Positions 7,743 to 16,158 of a stretch of 64,000 nucleotides of DNA are shown here, piece by piece. This DNA is from Defluviitaleaceae bacterium (GTDB lineage: Bacteria > Bacillota > Clostridia > Lachnospirales > WQUN01): assembly GCA_009780585.1 (NCBI GenBank), contig WQZS01000004.1, positions 1 to 64,000 of the forward strand, in the 5' to 3' direction. The notes beneath the pieces were generated by a model that saw only the letters and a program-made list of their open reading frames with translations, was not told the DNA's origin and searched no databases. The position numbers were made by a program, and so were the translations under genes. The stretch's first letter is position 1. The number at the start of each line of letters is the position of its first letter.

Positions 7743-9479
7743 ATGAAAAAAGCGGCGGAGGCTTTATACGAAAAGGCTTTGGATTTGGTATTGGAAGACG
7801 ATTACGACGAAGCCATCAATGTCTGCGGTAAGCTGATTGATATGGAAGTCGCCGAAGGTTACGCGCTTAGGTCCCAATGCCATTACCTTATGGAGGATTA
7901 CGAAAAAACGAAAAAAGACGCGGAAAAGGCCGTCAAGCTCCTGGACGACGATAACAAGATCGGCGCGGTGTACGCCCGCAAGGGCAACGCCCATTACCAC
8001 TTGGGCGAATACGACGATGCCATCGGGGACTTATCGAAGGCGATAAAATTGCTGGAGGAAGACGACGACATAGGCACGGCGTACTTCGACAGGGGTTATA
8101 CATACTACCTTATAGATAAATACGACGAATCGCTGGCGGACATGGCCAAGGCCGTCGGGTTGTACGAAGACGACGAAAACATCGGCTGCGCTTACTTTAT
8201 AACGGGCGCCAACCATTTTTACCTAAGGAATTACGACAAGGTTTTGGCTAACCTAAAGAAGGGCAGCAAACTGATAGATATGTTCCCTTACTTATATTTC
8301 TTCCGGGGCGTAAGCCATTACAAAGAAAATAATCACGACAAGGCGCTGAAGGATTTTGAGGCCTACATCGACAACGACGAAGACGATACGAGCCTTGATT
8401 TCTTGGGGCACGCCCATTACTTCAGGGCTGTGATATACAACGGTACGGAAAGGCTGAAGAAAGCGGCCAACGCCTGCGAACAATGCCTTAAAATAATTAA
8501 GGAAGCCAAAAAGGGCGGGCTTGAAGGCAACGCGGATTACAGTTACGACAGCCTGTACAAATTGCGCGGCGAGGTAAGCGACATGCTGGAAGCCCTGGAA
8601 GCAGGGGAAAAATATGCCCCCGACACCAAAAAGAACCCCGAAGCCGTTGAAGTAAAAAACTCGGAGGCAGGGCAACCCGAAGCCCTCGACAAATTAAACG
8701 GCCTCATCGGCCTGGGTAGGGTCAAAGAGGAAGTCAACACCGTTATCAATCTGCTTAAAATCAAAAAAATGCGGGAAAAGGCAGGCGTCTCTACTGCGGC
8801 GATGTCCTTGCACATGGTATTTTCGGGCAACCCCGGTACGGGCAAAACCACCGTGGCCCGTATTTTGGGTGATCTATACAGGAACCTGGGCGTTTTATCC
8901 AAGGGGCAACTGATAGAGGTGGACCGGTCGGGGCTTGTAGGGCAGTACATCGGCGAAACAGCGTTAAAAACCTTGGAAGTGGTTGAGACCGCCATGGGGG
9001 GTATCCTGTTTATCGACGAGGCGTACGCGTTGGCTTCCGCCAAAGGGGTTAGCGGCCATGATTTTGGTCAGGAGGCCATTGATACCTTACTTAAAGCAAT
9101 GGAGGACAACCGCGACAATCTGATTGTCATCGCCGCGGGTTATGAAAAGGAAATGGAGACCTTTTTACAGGCAAACCCGGGGATGCAATCGCGTTTTAAT
9201 ACGTTTATCCATTTTGACGATTATTCGGCGGAAGAACTGTACGCGATTTTTATGAACCTTGTTAAATCCAACAGCTACACCTGCACCGACGAGGTTAAAA
9301 CCCACCTGACGGATTACTTCATTAATATGTACGCAAACCGGAAGGATAACTTCGCCAACGGCCGTGAGGTGCGCAATACCTTTGAAAACATGATAAAGCG
9401 CCAGGCAAACCGCTTGGCTAAATTATCCGATATAAGCGAAAGCGATTTATATGGCATAAAGGCGGAGGATATTATATGA
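7743..9479 (+). CDS. TPR-AAA+ ATPase (CbbX/SpoVK type, EccA-like architecture)
   Basis: 578 residues from ATG 7743, which sits 7 bases after GGAGG; the ATG at 7737 is too close to it. Residues 1-280 are tetratricopeptide repeats (YARKGNAHYHLGEYDDAIGDL, AYFDRGYTYYLIDKYDESL and others). Residues about 300-575 are a CbbX/SpoVK AAA+ domain: Walker A GNPGTGKTT (about 362), the pore-side segment EVDRSGLVGQYIGET, Walker B GILFIDEAYAL (about 420), sensor region AGYEKEMETF and the arginine-finger-like NPGMQSRF. TPR plus CbbX is also the layout of EccA of mycobacterial type VII secretion, but no EccC/FtsK or WXG gene is in the window. It probably remodels or delivers a partner from this cluster. It overlaps the next gene by 4 bases. 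Confidence 0.88.
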   Translation: MKKAAEALYEKALDLVLEDDYDEAINVCGKLIDMEVAEGYALRSQCHYLMEDYEKTKKDAEKAVKLLDDDNKIGAVYARKGNAHYHLGEYDDAIGDLSKAIKLLEEDDDIGTAYFDRGYTYYLIDKYDESLADMAKAVGLYEDDENIGCAYFITGANHFYLRNYDKVLANLKKGSKLIDMFPYLYFFRGVSHYKENNHDKALKDFEAYIDNDEDDTSLDFLGHAHYFRAVIYNGTERLKKAANACEQCLKIIKEAKKGGLEGNADYSYDSLYKLRGEVSDMLEALEAGEKYAPDTKKNPEAVEVKNSEAGQPEALDKLNGLIGLGRVKEEVNTVINLLKIKKMREKAGVSTAAMSLHMVFSGNPGTGKTTVARILGDLYRNLGVLSKGQLIEVDRSGLVGQYIGETALKTLEVVETAMGGILFIDEAYALASAKGVSGHDFGQEAIDTLLKAMEDNRDNLIVIAAGYEKEMETFLQANPGMQSRFNTFIHFDDYSAEELYAIFMNLVKSNSYTCTDEVKTHLTDYFINMYANRKDNFANGREVRNTFENMIKRQANRLAKLSDISESDLYGIKAEDII

Positions 9480-10819
9480 AGAAAATTATTTTGGCATCAG
9501 CAATAGCGCTGGTTATAAACGTTTTGCTTGCGTTACCCGCGCTCGCCGCCGACGGAACCGCTTTTTTATCGCCGCGCGGGGTTGAGCTTGAACGGACAGA
9601 CGGCGTTCGTATGAACGCAAACAACGTCGTGGTTTATTATTCCTTTGAAGTACCGGTAACGGGCCCGTACAGCGTTAGCGCATGGGGTCCCGGAAGCGTA
9701 GAATTAAAATTGCTGAACCGCAATCAACGCGCGATTGACGGCGGTTCGGGGGTTTTCCGCAGGACATTTAACGCCGGAACAACCTACACCGTGAGCGCAA
9801 CCGCGACAGGCGGTGAAAATTTGCTCTTCCGTGTGTCCCGATTCCCCAACATAAACCAAAGCAGCATGACCGAAGACCGGAGAATGACCATCGAAAATTT
9901 TACGGGTGCGCCGGTTATTCCGTTGTATGAATATGTGTATATAAACGAATTGACCGAACGTCCGAACAGCTTTTTTATCGTCGAGATTGAGGAAGACGCG
10001 CTGTATCGTTTCGGCAGGAAGAACTTCAACGATACATTCCAATTTCAATTATATAGGGACGACTTCCAATTAATAGTACGGCAGAGTGCGAATTTGCGCC
10101 CGGAAATCGTACTCAGCCCCGGCACATACTACCTGTTCGTGTACTCGAGCGGCTACAAACCGGGGGATGAGGATTACGCTTTCCTTATCACCCGGCAGGG
10201 CGAATACGGCTGGCCGCCAACCCCGTCCAACGCCGCATGGCATAATTTTATTAGAAATACGTACAGGGATATGACTTACGGTACTTTTTGGGCGAGGCTT
10301 GCGGGATTTGTGCCGTGGGCGCTTGATTTTCTTATCATTTTGATTTTGTTTTTGTCTGTGTTTTATCCGTATTCCGGTTATTTATACGGGAAATACAATT
10401 TCAAAATGTTCGGTTGGCCTTTTTATATATTGGTAGGGTCAATCGCTTTGATCGTTTTCCCTCCTATGGTTGGTTTCGACCCATTGGGGGTACGCGATGG
10501 CGGTGTTTTCTTTGGCGACACGCGGAGTCTGACGATTTTGTTCGGCGCGTTCGCTTTCGGTGTTTTGCTGAACGGTTTGTTCCTGTTCATTAAAAGCCGC
10601 AAGATAATTATGCCGTTTATACACATCGTTTTTTTAACAGCCCTTGTCCCGCTGTTGGTATATTTCACGGTGATGGTGGCTATCGCGGTCGCTGTTATGG
10701 TGGGGTTGATGTTATCGGGTCAAATGTTGTCTGTAGGTTTTACGCCGACGAAATACCGTGTAACCACACGCAGCTCGGACGGGACTTTCATTGGTTCCCA
10801 AGATGTTGATATGTATTAA
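9476..10819 (+). CDS. Signal-peptide protein with two PPC-like beta domains and C-terminal membrane helices
   Basis: 447 residues. Signal peptide MKKIILASAIALVINVLLALPALA, mature start ADGTAF. Two successive PPC-like beta sandwiches (about 40-125 and 140-245: VVYYSFEVPVTGPYSVSAWG and FFIVEIEEDALYRFG...LSPGTYYLFVYSSG) precede four hydrophobic helices (about 280-425). It lacks the zinc-ribbon tail of its relatives at 6181 and 6791. The ATG overlaps the end of the AAA+ gene (ATGA), so the two are translationally coupled, a hint of a functional partnership. Confidence 0.8.
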   Translation: MKKIILASAIALVINVLLALPALAADGTAFLSPRGVELERTDGVRMNANNVVVYYSFEVPVTGPYSVSAWGPGSVELKLLNRNQRAIDGGSGVFRRTFNAGTTYTVSATATGGENLLFRVSRFPNINQSSMTEDRRMTIENFTGAPVIPLYEYVYINELTERPNSFFIVEIEEDALYRFGRKNFNDTFQFQLYRDDFQLIVRQSANLRPEIVLSPGTYYLFVYSSGYKPGDEDYAFLITRQGEYGWPPTPSNAAWHNFIRNTYRDMTYGTFWARLAGFVPWALDFLIILILFLSVFYPYSGYLYGKYNFKMFGWPFYILVGSIALIVFPPMVGFDPLGVRDGGVFFGDTRSLTILFGAFAFGVLLNGLFLFIKSRKIIMPFIHIVFLTALVPLLVYFTVMVAIAVAVMVGLMLSGQMLSVGFTPTKYRVTTRSSDGTFIGSQDVDMY

Positions 10820-10853
10820 TAAAACAGTTGCGGAGTGAACAATCGGGGGTAAC

Positions 10854-11411
10854 ATGATGGATTGGCTTGCACTTATTATCATAGCGGCTGTGCCTTTTGC
10901 GTTGGTTTCTTTCGCCGTTATATATTTCCGCGACAAAAAAAAGAGCAAACAAGATATACAACAATTATTAGCCGACAAGGGCGCATTGTATATGATAACG
11001 CTCCCTCACGCGGCAGGGCTGCCGTTGCCGGAAAAGGTTGACTGCACGATTTTCTATTGCGTTAAAAATATTGAGGTAAACGCAAACGGCGTGGCGTTCA
11101 AATTAGACTTGGACGGAATACACGACATCAGCGTAAAATCCGCAACAGAAATACACAGACAGCTTGTTTCGAGCGCGGGCGGCGCAATCGCCGGCGCACA
11201 CCTTGCGGGTTGGGTTGGCGCGGCTATATTCGGCAGGGTACATGAGCGGCAGATAACCGAAACCCGCTTTTTTTTGTTTATTACTTATACTTCAACCGAT
11301 GGCATCAGTTATATCGCTTTTGAAACCGACCAAAATAACAAATATACAGACATGATAATTGCGGAGTTTGGTAAGCGTCCGAAGAATACAAAAGCGGTCA
11401 GCTTAACCTAA
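10854..11411 (+). CDS. Small membrane-anchored protein with glycine-rich segment
   Basis: 185 residues (the start may be the next codon, 10857, which has better spacing from GGGGG). One N-terminal helix (WLALIIIAAVPFALVSFAVIYF) is followed by a basic stretch (RDKKKSKQD), a cytoplasmic beta-rich domain (FKLDLDGIHDISVKS) and a Gly/Ala-rich hydrophobic patch (SAGGAIAGAHLAGWVGAAIFG, about 104-124). The end (FFLFITYTSTDGISYIAFET) resembles a small beta sheet. I do not recognise the family. Co-directional with the cluster, 34 bases after the previous gene. Confidence 0.7.
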   Translation: MMDWLALIIIAAVPFALVSFAVIYFRDKKKSKQDIQQLLADKGALYMITLPHAAGLPLPEKVDCTIFYCVKNIEVNANGVAFKLDLDGIHDISVKSATEIHRQLVSSAGGAIAGAHLAGWVGAAIFGRVHERQITETRFFLFITYTSTDGISYIAFETDQNNKYTDMIIAEFGKRPKNTKAVSLT

Positions 11412-11554
11412 ACCACGGCTTCTGCCGCAACAAAAAAATACGATGCGTTTATATCGTTTAAGATGAGCCTGTTCGCTTAAAACCCGCTCAATCATTTTAT
11501 AGGGACCAATAAAATCAAAACGGTTCCGATAGACTTGGAAGGTGAGGATTTCAA

Positions 11555-14500
11555 ATGAAAAGAAAAATAACCGCATGGTTTTTGGCCTTTGCCCTGTGTT
11601 TCGGCGCGGTCCCCGTGTACGCTTCCGACACCGCGACATCGCGCACCTTTGTCATTGAAAGCATAAACGGCAACAACGCCACCCTTACCCGAGGGACGGC
11701 AAGGGAGTTTCGGGCGTCGCGCGGCACAAGGCTTGCCGCGGGTAACACCGTCACCACGGGCAGGGATACGGAACTCGATATACTGATGGACAATAACTCC
11801 ATCGTCACCATGGATTCCTTCACCAAAATAGACATAAGCAAATTGAACCGCAACGACCTTAAATTGACGGTTATCACGGGTTCGATCGCAATCAATGCCG
11901 CACAGCGGAACGAAGGCAACAGCACCCAAGTCAAATCGGGCAACTCCATCATGGGTATACGCGGCACCCTGTTTACCGTAGTCAACCGCAACGGCGTTAC
12001 GCGGACGGTGCTGTTGGAAGGTTCCCTTGACGTAAGCACCCCGGACGGTGACTTTAACATGGAAGCCGGGTATATTTTGGTCGTTGACGGCAATATAACA
12101 GCGGCCTCGGAGGAATCGGTAAGCGTATTCCCCCTTGATATCGGTTTAATCCCCGACAGCTTTACATTGGAATATATACAAGAAAACGCGCCCATGTTGT
12201 TGGAAATCGGCACGGTTACCGAGGATGACGTACAACAATTGGACGCGCTGATTTACGCGGCGAAAGCCGAGGAAGCCAAACAAGCCGAAGCCATACAACA
12301 AGCCCTGCTGGCACAACAGGACATAATCAACAACGCGCAGCAAACAACGATTTACCCGGACAGCGGCACACCGTCACCGTCACCGACCCCGGCAACACCC
12401 GCACCGCCGGCAACGGCACCCGACCCTACGCCGACGCCAACACCCGACCATACACCACCTTCGGCACCCGACCCCACACCGACACCAACACAACCACCGC
12501 CGCCCACCACATTTACCGTGACATTCGTAGATTGGAACGGTACGGTACTTAAAACCGAAACCGTGAACAACGGCGGGAACGCAACCCCACCGGCCAACCC
12601 GACGCGCCCGAACCACACTTTTACGGGGTGGAGCGGCGCATATACAGGCGTGACGAGCAACCGTACCATCACAGCGCAGTATACGCCGACAGGAACGCCC
12701 GACATCACCATTACCACACAACCCACAAACACGCCCGTTACGGCGGGAAATATTACACAATCCCTTTCGGTGGCGGCTTCCGTCACGATGGGCGCGACAT
12801 TATCCTATCAATGGTACAGCAATACAAGCGCAAGCAACACAGGCGGTACGGCGATTGGCGGCGCAACCGGCGCGTCCTTCGCTATACCGACAGGATTAAC
12901 ACAAGGAGCATATTATTATTTCGTTGAGGTAAGCGCGACAGGCGGCGCGACCTCGGTACGCTCAAACCCTGCCACGGTGACAGTGAGCGCGTCGGGCGCA
13001 AGCAATTCCGGCACGTTCAACATTGAAACAGGAACATGGGTTGGTACACCGCCCGAAGCACAGTATTATACATGGGCTGACCCCATCCTCACCGTAAATG
13101 ATGACGCGGATATAACAATCACCGGCACCGTATCAAACGGCCGGCGTATTGTTGTTGCGGCAAACGCAGAAGCCAGCATCACCTTAAACAATGTGAGCAT
13201 AACCGGGCTTGGCTCAAGCCAATCCCCGCTGTTGTTAAACAATGGCGCGAACTTAACTTTGTTGCTTTTAAATAGCAATCATCTTACCGGGGGCAGCGGA
13301 GCCGCAGGGCTGGGGGCCTTGGTTAACGCCGCACTTATCATTGACGGCACCGGGCAGTTAACCGTACAGGGCGACACTGCGGGTATTGGCAATGGCGGCG
13401 GTATTACCATCCGGGGCAGCGTAACCGTACACGCCACAGGCGGTTCCGGTAACGCAGGTATCGGCGGCAGATGGGGCGGCAATGGCGGTACCATCACAAT
13501 CACCGATAACGCAAACGTAACCGCAGTGGGCGGTGACGAAGCGGCAGGTATCGGCGGCGGGAATGGCGTGAATACCACTAACCGGGTCGGTCACGGCGGT
13601 GTAATTACAATCAGCGGCAATGCAAACGTGACTGCCACCAGTACAGGTGCCGGTGCGGGTATAGGCGGCGGCAGATATTCCGCCGGCGGGAGTATCACCA
13701 TAACCGATAATGCCGTGGTAAACGCAAGCGGCACTGCAGGAGGTGCAGGCATTGGCGGCGGTGGTGACGGCGGCAACTCCGGCACCATCATCATCAACGG
13801 CAGCGCGAATATAACCGCCGCATCCAATTGGGGCGGCGCAGCCATCGGCGGTGGCGGGCGGCCGAGCTACGGAAGCGGAACAGTCACTATTTCCGGCACA
13901 CCCATTATCCACACTTACATCGGTGCGAATGGTGTTCCATGGGGTATCGGCCCAGGCGATTCATCAATGAACGCCTCTGTCAACATCACGGGCGGCACCT
14001 TCACAGGCGGCGCGATTAGCATAAATTGGGTAAATCATTGGGCGGTTACGTTTAACTTAGCAAGCGGCACCCGCACAGGCGGCGGCGAGTTATTCCAACT
14101 TGTGGAAAACGGCACAAACGCAACCGCGCCGATCGTTACCCCACCCGCAGGCCAAGAACCCGCCAACCCCGCGTGGAGTCCGGCTCTCTCCCCCATAACA
14201 GGTCACACGCCGATTACCGCGCAGTGGACGGCGGGAGGGGGTAATACGGCAACCGTAACAGGCGGGGCGTTTACGAATCAAGGCTTCCCCACCCTTGCCG
14301 CCGCGCTTGATACCATCGGCACAACCGCCGGAACATACAACATCACCCTGTATGAAAACCAAAACATTGGGGCAAGAACACTTGAAAACGGCTTAAATAT
14401 CACATTGTCAGCCAATTCTGCACAAGCGGTGCAACTCACGGGCACAGGCAGTTTGTTTACAATCCTCGCCGCAAATAGCTTGACCCTTGGCGATAACATC

Positions 14501-15613
14501 ACCTTGCGAGGGGTAAACAATAATATCTTTCCGCTTGTGGTTGTCGAAGGAACATTTACTATGAATGGCGGCACAATCACAGGAAATACCACAACAGGTT
14601 CCGGCGGCGGTGTACGGGTGGCTGATGGTGCTGTGTTTAACATGAGCGGCGGTACTATCACCGGCAACACGGCAGCGGCGAACGGCGGCGGCGTGATTGT
14701 ACAGAAGATAGGGGCAACCGGCGGTACATTCAATTTGACCGGCAACGGTACAATTACAAACAACAACGCCCAATGGGGCGGCGGTTTGGCTGTATTTGGC
14801 GAATTCAGCATGAACGGCGGCACAATTTCCGGCAACACGGCAACAGACAACGGCGGCGGTATAATTGTGTACGGCGATGCTTCCTTATCGGGCGGCACAA
14901 TCAGCGGCAACAATGCCCGTTGGGGCGGTGGCGTGTGTGTAGACGAGGCCAATGGTATTGCCGGTACAGTCACTATGGGCGGCGTAGCGATGATTTCTAA
15001 CAACACTGCCGTCAATTTAGGCAACGGCGTGTATATGCGCAGCGGTACATTTATCATGAACAACGGCTCAATCAACGGCAACAACGGCAACAACGGCGGC
15101 GGCGGCGGTGCGTCTGTGGACGGCGGCGTGTTTACCATGAACGGCGGGACGATCAGCAACAACACTTTCACCGGCAGCGGCAGCGGCGGCGGCGGTGTGA
15201 ATGTACAAACCAACGGTGTGTTTACCATGAACAACGGAACCATTTCCGGCAACTCGGCAGCAAACGGCGGCGGGGTGAGTGCAGGGACTGCCAACGGCAC
15301 GTTTAACATGAACGGCGGCGTTATTTCCGGCAACACCGGCACAACAGCAGGCGGCGGCGTGTATGTAAGCGCATCCGGCGGCATATTTACCATGACCGGC
15401 GGCGTAATCGCCGGAACCGACGCGACAGGCACGGACGGCAACCCGAATATCGCTCCATCCTCATCCGGCGCGGCGCTCTTTGTGGCATCGGGCGGCACGG
15501 GCACGGCGCGGTACGGCCCGGCCAGCGACACCACCAACCGGCAAAACTTCATCAATACGGTAGACCTTACCATAGAAGTAAACGGCGGCGCGTTAATCCG
15601 CCCTACTCCATAA
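11555..15613 (+). CDS. Giant secreted FecR / InlB-like repeat / beta-helix surface protein
   Basis: 1352 residues. Signal peptide (1-24, ending VYA), FecR-like domain (about 50-185, with SIMGIRGTLFTVVNRNG), a helical stretch, a Thr/Pro linker (about 268-322), a Listeria-Bacteroides InlB-type repeat (about 323-378: VTFVDWNGTVLKTETV...FTGWSGAYTG), an Ig-like domain (about 380-480: TLSYQWYSNTS), then two long parallel beta-helix blocks. The first (about 560-800) repeats GIGGG...ITI..NANVTA; the second (about 1005-1335) repeats GGTISGNTA..NGGG, as in polymorphic membrane protein repeats. No sortase motif or C-terminal helix is visible, so anchoring is unclear. A likely adhesin or glycan-facing protein. 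Its repetitive DNA makes length variation plausible. Confidence 0.85.
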   Translation: MKRKITAWFLAFALCFGAVPVYASDTATSRTFVIESINGNNATLTRGTAREFRASRGTRLAAGNTVTTGRDTELDILMDNNSIVTMDSFTKIDISKLNRNDLKLTVITGSIAINAAQRNEGNSTQVKSGNSIMGIRGTLFTVVNRNGVTRTVLLEGSLDVSTPDGDFNMEAGYILVVDGNITAASEESVSVFPLDIGLIPDSFTLEYIQENAPMLLEIGTVTEDDVQQLDALIYAAKAEEAKQAEAIQQALLAQQDIINNAQQTTIYPDSGTPSPSPTPATPAPPATAPDPTPTPTPDHTPPSAPDPTPTPTQPPPPTTFTVTFVDWNGTVLKTETVNNGGNATPPANPTRPNHTFTGWSGAYTGVTSNRTITAQYTPTGTPDITITTQPTNTPVTAGNITQSLSVAASVTMGATLSYQWYSNTSASNTGGTAIGGATGASFAIPTGLTQGAYYYFVEVSATGGATSVRSNPATVTVSASGASNSGTFNIETGTWVGTPPEAQYYTWADPILTVNDDADITITGTVSNGRRIVVAANAEASITLNNVSITGLGSSQSPLLLNNGANLTLLLLNSNHLTGGSGAAGLGALVNAALIIDGTGQLTVQGDTAGIGNGGGITIRGSVTVHATGGSGNAGIGGRWGGNGGTITITDNANVTAVGGDEAAGIGGGNGVNTTNRVGHGGVITISGNANVTATSTGAGAGIGGGRYSAGGSITITDNAVVNASGTAGGAGIGGGGDGGNSGTIIINGSANITAASNWGGAAIGGGGRPSYGSGTVTISGTPIIHTYIGANGVPWGIGPGDSSMNASVNITGGTFTGGAISINWVNHWAVTFNLASGTRTGGGELFQLVENGTNATAPIVTPPAGQEPANPAWSPALSPITGHTPITAQWTAGGGNTATVTGGAFTNQGFPTLAAALDTIGTTAGTYNITLYENQNIGARTLENGLNITLSANSAQAVQLTGTGSLFTILAANSLTLGDNITLRGVNNNIFPLVVVEGTFTMNGGTITGNTTTGSGGGVRVADGAVFNMSGGTITGNTAAANGGGVIVQKIGATGGTFNLTGNGTITNNNAQWGGGLAVFGEFSMNGGTISGNTATDNGGGIIVYGDASLSGGTISGNNARWGGGVCVDEANGIAGTVTMGGVAMISNNTAVNLGNGVYMRSGTFIMNNGSINGNNGNNGGGGGASVDGGVFTMNGGTISNNTFTGSGSGGGGVNVQTNGVFTMNNGTISGNSAANGGGVSAGTANGTFNMNGGVISGNTGTTAGGGVYVSASGGIFTMTGGVIAGTDATGTDGNPNIAPSSSGAALFVASGGTGTARYGPASDTTNRQNFINTVDLTIEVNGGALIRPTP

Positions 15614-15684
15614 CGAAGTGACAAAATTAACAAGCAAACGATACAAAAAATCGTTGGCATCCGCGAGAGCCTTTTTCCTCCCGC

Positions 15685-15711
15685 AACTTCTGACCTACTA
15701 GGTCAGAAGTT
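15685..15711. repeat. 27-nt palindromic repeat, copy 2
   Basis: Identical to the palindrome at 327-353. The flanks GCAACTT... and ...GTTA, then CCCCAAAGTA and TTCTT, also match in the same orientation, so the two copies form direct repeats around the 478-15613 cluster. Confidence 0.9.
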
Positions 15712-15782
15712 ATCCCCCCAAAGTATCTTCTTCCCCAACGCCCCAACCGCTTATCGCGGGGGGCGTAACGCCGTACACGCGC

Positions 15783-15966
15783 GGGCGGCGCGGCGGGCGG
15801 ATGTTCCATAAGCCGCGCCTACGAAAACGGGTGTCGGGCGGCGAACGGGCGCGTTATGTGGTTGGCATCGGGCATTTATGACCGATGCAACCACTTCGCG
15901 CACGGAGCCGACCAGCGCCCGTTTTCGCTGAGCGCGGCGTTGGAACATCCGCCCGCCGCGCCGCCC
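15783..15966 (-). repeat. Giant imperfect hairpin with conserved core, copy 1
   Basis: Outer arms 15783-15808 and 15941-15966 are perfectly complementary over 26 bases. Inner stems are GCCGCGC/GCGCGGC, GAAAACGGG/CCCGTTTTC and CGCG plus GTGGTTG.CATCGG with its partner strand. On the minus strand the core reads GGCTCCGTGCGCGAAGTGG, loop, then CCAACCACATAACGCG and GTTCGCCG. It is homologous along its length to the copy at 34814, in opposite orientation. It lies between the giant surface protein and the tRNA-Val promoter. Confidence 0.85.
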
Positions 15967-15982
15967 CCCGTACATCTTTTTC

Positions 15983-16011
15983 TTTACACACCCCCCTTAA
16001 TATGCTACTAT
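15983..16011 (+). promoter_or_regulatory. Sigma-A-type promoter of tRNA-Val
   Basis: TTTACA at 15983-15988, a 17-base spacer and TACTAT at 16006-16011. Predicted transcription start about 16018, three bases before the mature tRNA 5' end. Confidence 0.7.
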
Positions 16012-16020
16012 CCCCTGCGC

Positions 16021-16093
16021 GGGCGGTTAACTCAGTTGATAGAGTGCCACCTTGACGTGGTGGAAGTCGAGGGTTTGAGTCCCCCATCGCCCA
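16021..16093 (+). tRNA. tRNA-Val (anticodon GAC)
   Basis: A full cloverleaf of 73 bases can be drawn: acceptor GGGCGGT/ATCGCCC with discriminator A, D stem ACTC/GAGT with loop AGTTGATA, anticodon stem CCACC/GGTGG with loop TTGACGT (GAC at 34-36), variable loop AAGTC, and T stem GAGGG/CCCCC with one A-C mismatch and loop TTTGAGT. CCA is not encoded. Two near-universal bases are changed together: G19 to A and C56 to T, which keeps a tertiary pair as A19-U56. The base 3' of the anticodon is G. Confidence 0.92.
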
Positions 16094-16100
16094 TATGGTC

Positions 16101-16139
16101 GCAAGGGGTTGTTCTGTAACAAGCGGGGCAACCTTTTTT
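16101..16139 (+). terminator. Weak terminator downstream of tRNA-Val
   Basis: GGTTG and CAACC can pair across a loop of about 17 bases, followed directly by TTTTTT. The stem is short, so transcription may partly read into the downstream gene at 16159. Confidence 0.4.
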
Positions 16140-16158
16140 GGTTAAAGGAGGTATAAAT

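Noticed and set aside
7743..9479. SpoVK itself
   Set aside because: The AAA+ part fits the SpoVK/CbbX type, but the 280-residue TPR half and the envelope context argue against a plain sporulation SpoVK.
14278..15660. 460-codon minus-strand ORF opposite the giant beta-helix protein
   Set aside because: Pro/Leu/Val-rich text is the reverse of Gly/Asn/Thr repeat codons; no start site or domain.
15783..15966. Giant hairpins as integron attC sites or insertion-sequence ends
   Set aside because: No integrase or transposase gene is seen, and the outer arms are far longer than attC. The folded-DNA idea is kept only as an alternative in the findings.
15856..16119. Short ORF starting MWLASG, similar to an ORF at 34722-34925 on the minus strand
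   Set aside because: The similarity follows from both ORFs reading through homologous giant hairpins; the first also runs through the tRNA gene. No ribosome binding site and no conservation beyond the hairpin.
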